DNA of 5,976 bases from Bacteroidia bacterium (GTDB lineage Bacteria > Bacteroidota > Bacteroidia > Bacteroidales > UBA12481), in contig JAPLDV010000413.1 in the NCBI GenBank assembly GCA_026391235.1, forward strand, positions 1 to 5,976, written 5' to 3'. The position numbers and the translations under genes are program-made. Below are positions 5,611 through 5,976 of this stretch, piece by piece; the stretch's first letter is position 1, and the number at the start of each line of letters is the position of its first letter. The notes under the pieces are model-generated. The model was not told the origin of the DNA, did not search any database, and saw nothing but the letters and a program-made list of their open reading frames with translations.

Positions 5611-5641
5611 TTTGGAGGTTTCCGTAAAATTTCTACTTTTG
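5611..5641 (+). promoter_or_regulatory. Bacteroidetes-type promoter of tRNA-Val
   Basis: TTTG (5611-5614) and TACTTTTG (5634-5641) are separated by exactly 19 bases. Both elements match the Bacteroidetes primary sigma-factor consensus (TTTG, about 19-21 bases, TAnnTTTG). Only seven bases separate the -7 box from the mature tRNA 5' end, so the primary transcript should carry almost no leader. This is the best promoter in the window and supports the phylum assignment. Confidence 0.8.
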
Positions 5642-5648
5642 CCTTGCC

Positions 5649-5726
5649 GAGATATTAGCTCAGCTGGTTTAGAGCGCTTGCTTGACAGGCAAGAGGTCAC
5701 TGGTTCGAATCCAGTATGTCTCACCA
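5649..5726 (+). tRNA. tRNA-Val (anticodon GAC)
   Basis: A complete cloverleaf can be drawn. Acceptor GAGATAT (5649-5655) pairs with ATGTCTC (5716-5722) with one G-U pair. The D stem is GCTC/GAGC (5658-5661, 5672-5675). The anticodon stem CTTGC/GCAAG (5677-5681, 5689-5693) holds loop TTGACAG with anticodon GAC at 5684-5686. The variable loop is AGGTC, and the T arm is ACTGG-TTCGAAT-CCAGT (5699-5715). Discriminator A5723 is followed by an encoded CCA (5724-5726). The tRNA reads valine codons GUC and GUU. It is a single gene with its own promoter upstream and terminator downstream. Confidence 0.97.
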
Positions 5727-5734
5727 AGATAATC

Positions 5735-5769
5735 AAGGAGTTAGCACATCGCTAACTCCTTCTTTTTTT
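5735..5769 (+). terminator. Intrinsic terminator of tRNA-Val
   Basis: AAGGAGTTAGC (5735-5745) pairs perfectly over 11 bp with GCTAACTCCTT (5751-5761) around a five-base loop ACATC, followed by C and seven T residues (5763-5769). It begins nine bases after the tRNA CCA end. This is a textbook rho-independent terminator reading in the plus direction. Confidence 0.93.
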
Positions 5770-5976
5770 AGGCGGTTTAAACATAGTGTAAACACCAGGA
5801 CTTTCTCTACCTTGCACTAAATCAGCGAAATTTCAGATTCAGATGCTTCACAAGGATATCGCTGAACCCTCCGGCAATTCATATTTCCTGAAAAATTCGT
5901 GTCCAAATTCGTATATCGTGATAGGGCGGGGTAGGGTCACTGACGTAACAGGCGGAGCCTGGTAACAAAATTGGAG
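5770..5976. other. 207-base tail without a recognised gene; open minus-strand frame from the right edge
   Basis: No recognisable gene lies here. On the minus strand a frame is open from the right edge to a TGA at 5850-5848 (42 codons, containing IYEFGHEFFRKYELPEG). It could be the C-terminus of a gene that starts beyond the window, convergent with the tRNA, but I do not recognise it and it may be chance. A 40-codon plus-strand frame (5843-5965) overlaps it and is equally unsupported. Small repeats are present: AAATTCGT twice, 12 bases apart (5893-5900 and 5905-5912), and a CAGGC-GGA-GCCTG hairpin (5949-5961). The position just after a tRNA is a common integration site for mobile elements, but no integrase or copy of the tRNA 3' end is visible. 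Confidence 0.35.

Overview
The window reads as a chromosomal segment of a Bacteroidetes/Bacteroidota bacterium, probably of the Bacteroidales or a related order. The evidence is protein character (a cyclophilin with an extended insertion, a PheS with a four-cysteine cluster, a PlsC-like acyltransferase with a membrane tail), start codons mostly without a strong Shine-Dalgarno sequence, and promoter boxes of the Bacteroidetes type (TTTG, 19 bases, TAnnTTTG), clearest ahead of the tRNA. Most of it is ordinary core genome. No complete mobile element, CRISPR array or defence system is visible.

Layout. Bases 1-3028 hold three genes on the minus strand, read right to left and tightly packed: a Crp/Fnr regulator, a BASS-family (bile acid:sodium symporter) membrane protein 6 bases later, and a PlsC-like acyltransferase 41 bases after that, which runs off the left edge. 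Divergent from the regulator, on the plus strand, is a small OsmC-family protein of the YhfA type (3135-3548). Its stop codon is the first triplet of a 226-base array of roughly 22-base repeats. The array has five units in one orientation, a short centre and four units in the opposite orientation, and it fills the whole gap up to the convergent pheS gene (3773-4792, minus). Upstream of pheS, a 137-base gap carries an 11-bp GC-rich inverted repeat and five tandem copies of a heptamer (GATACCY). Then comes a signal-peptide-bearing cyclophilin-type peptidyl-prolyl isomerase (4930-5562, minus). On the plus strand follow a strong Bacteroidetes-type promoter, a complete tRNA-Val(GAC) with encoded CCA, and an intrinsic terminator. 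The last ~200 bases hold no recognised gene, only an open minus-strand frame entering from the right edge and small repeats.

How the genes may work together. The regulator, transporter and acyltransferase probably form one transcription unit driven by a promoter just upstream of the regulator. The regulator keeps three of the four cysteines that ligate the Fe-S cluster in E. coli FNR, so a redox or oxygen input is possible but unproven. Its divergent pairing with a YhfA-like OsmC protein recalls the crp-yhfA neighbourhood of E. coli. PheS and the PPIase are housekeeping functions, in translation and envelope protein folding. The most unusual DNA is the double-armed repeat array between the convergent genes.
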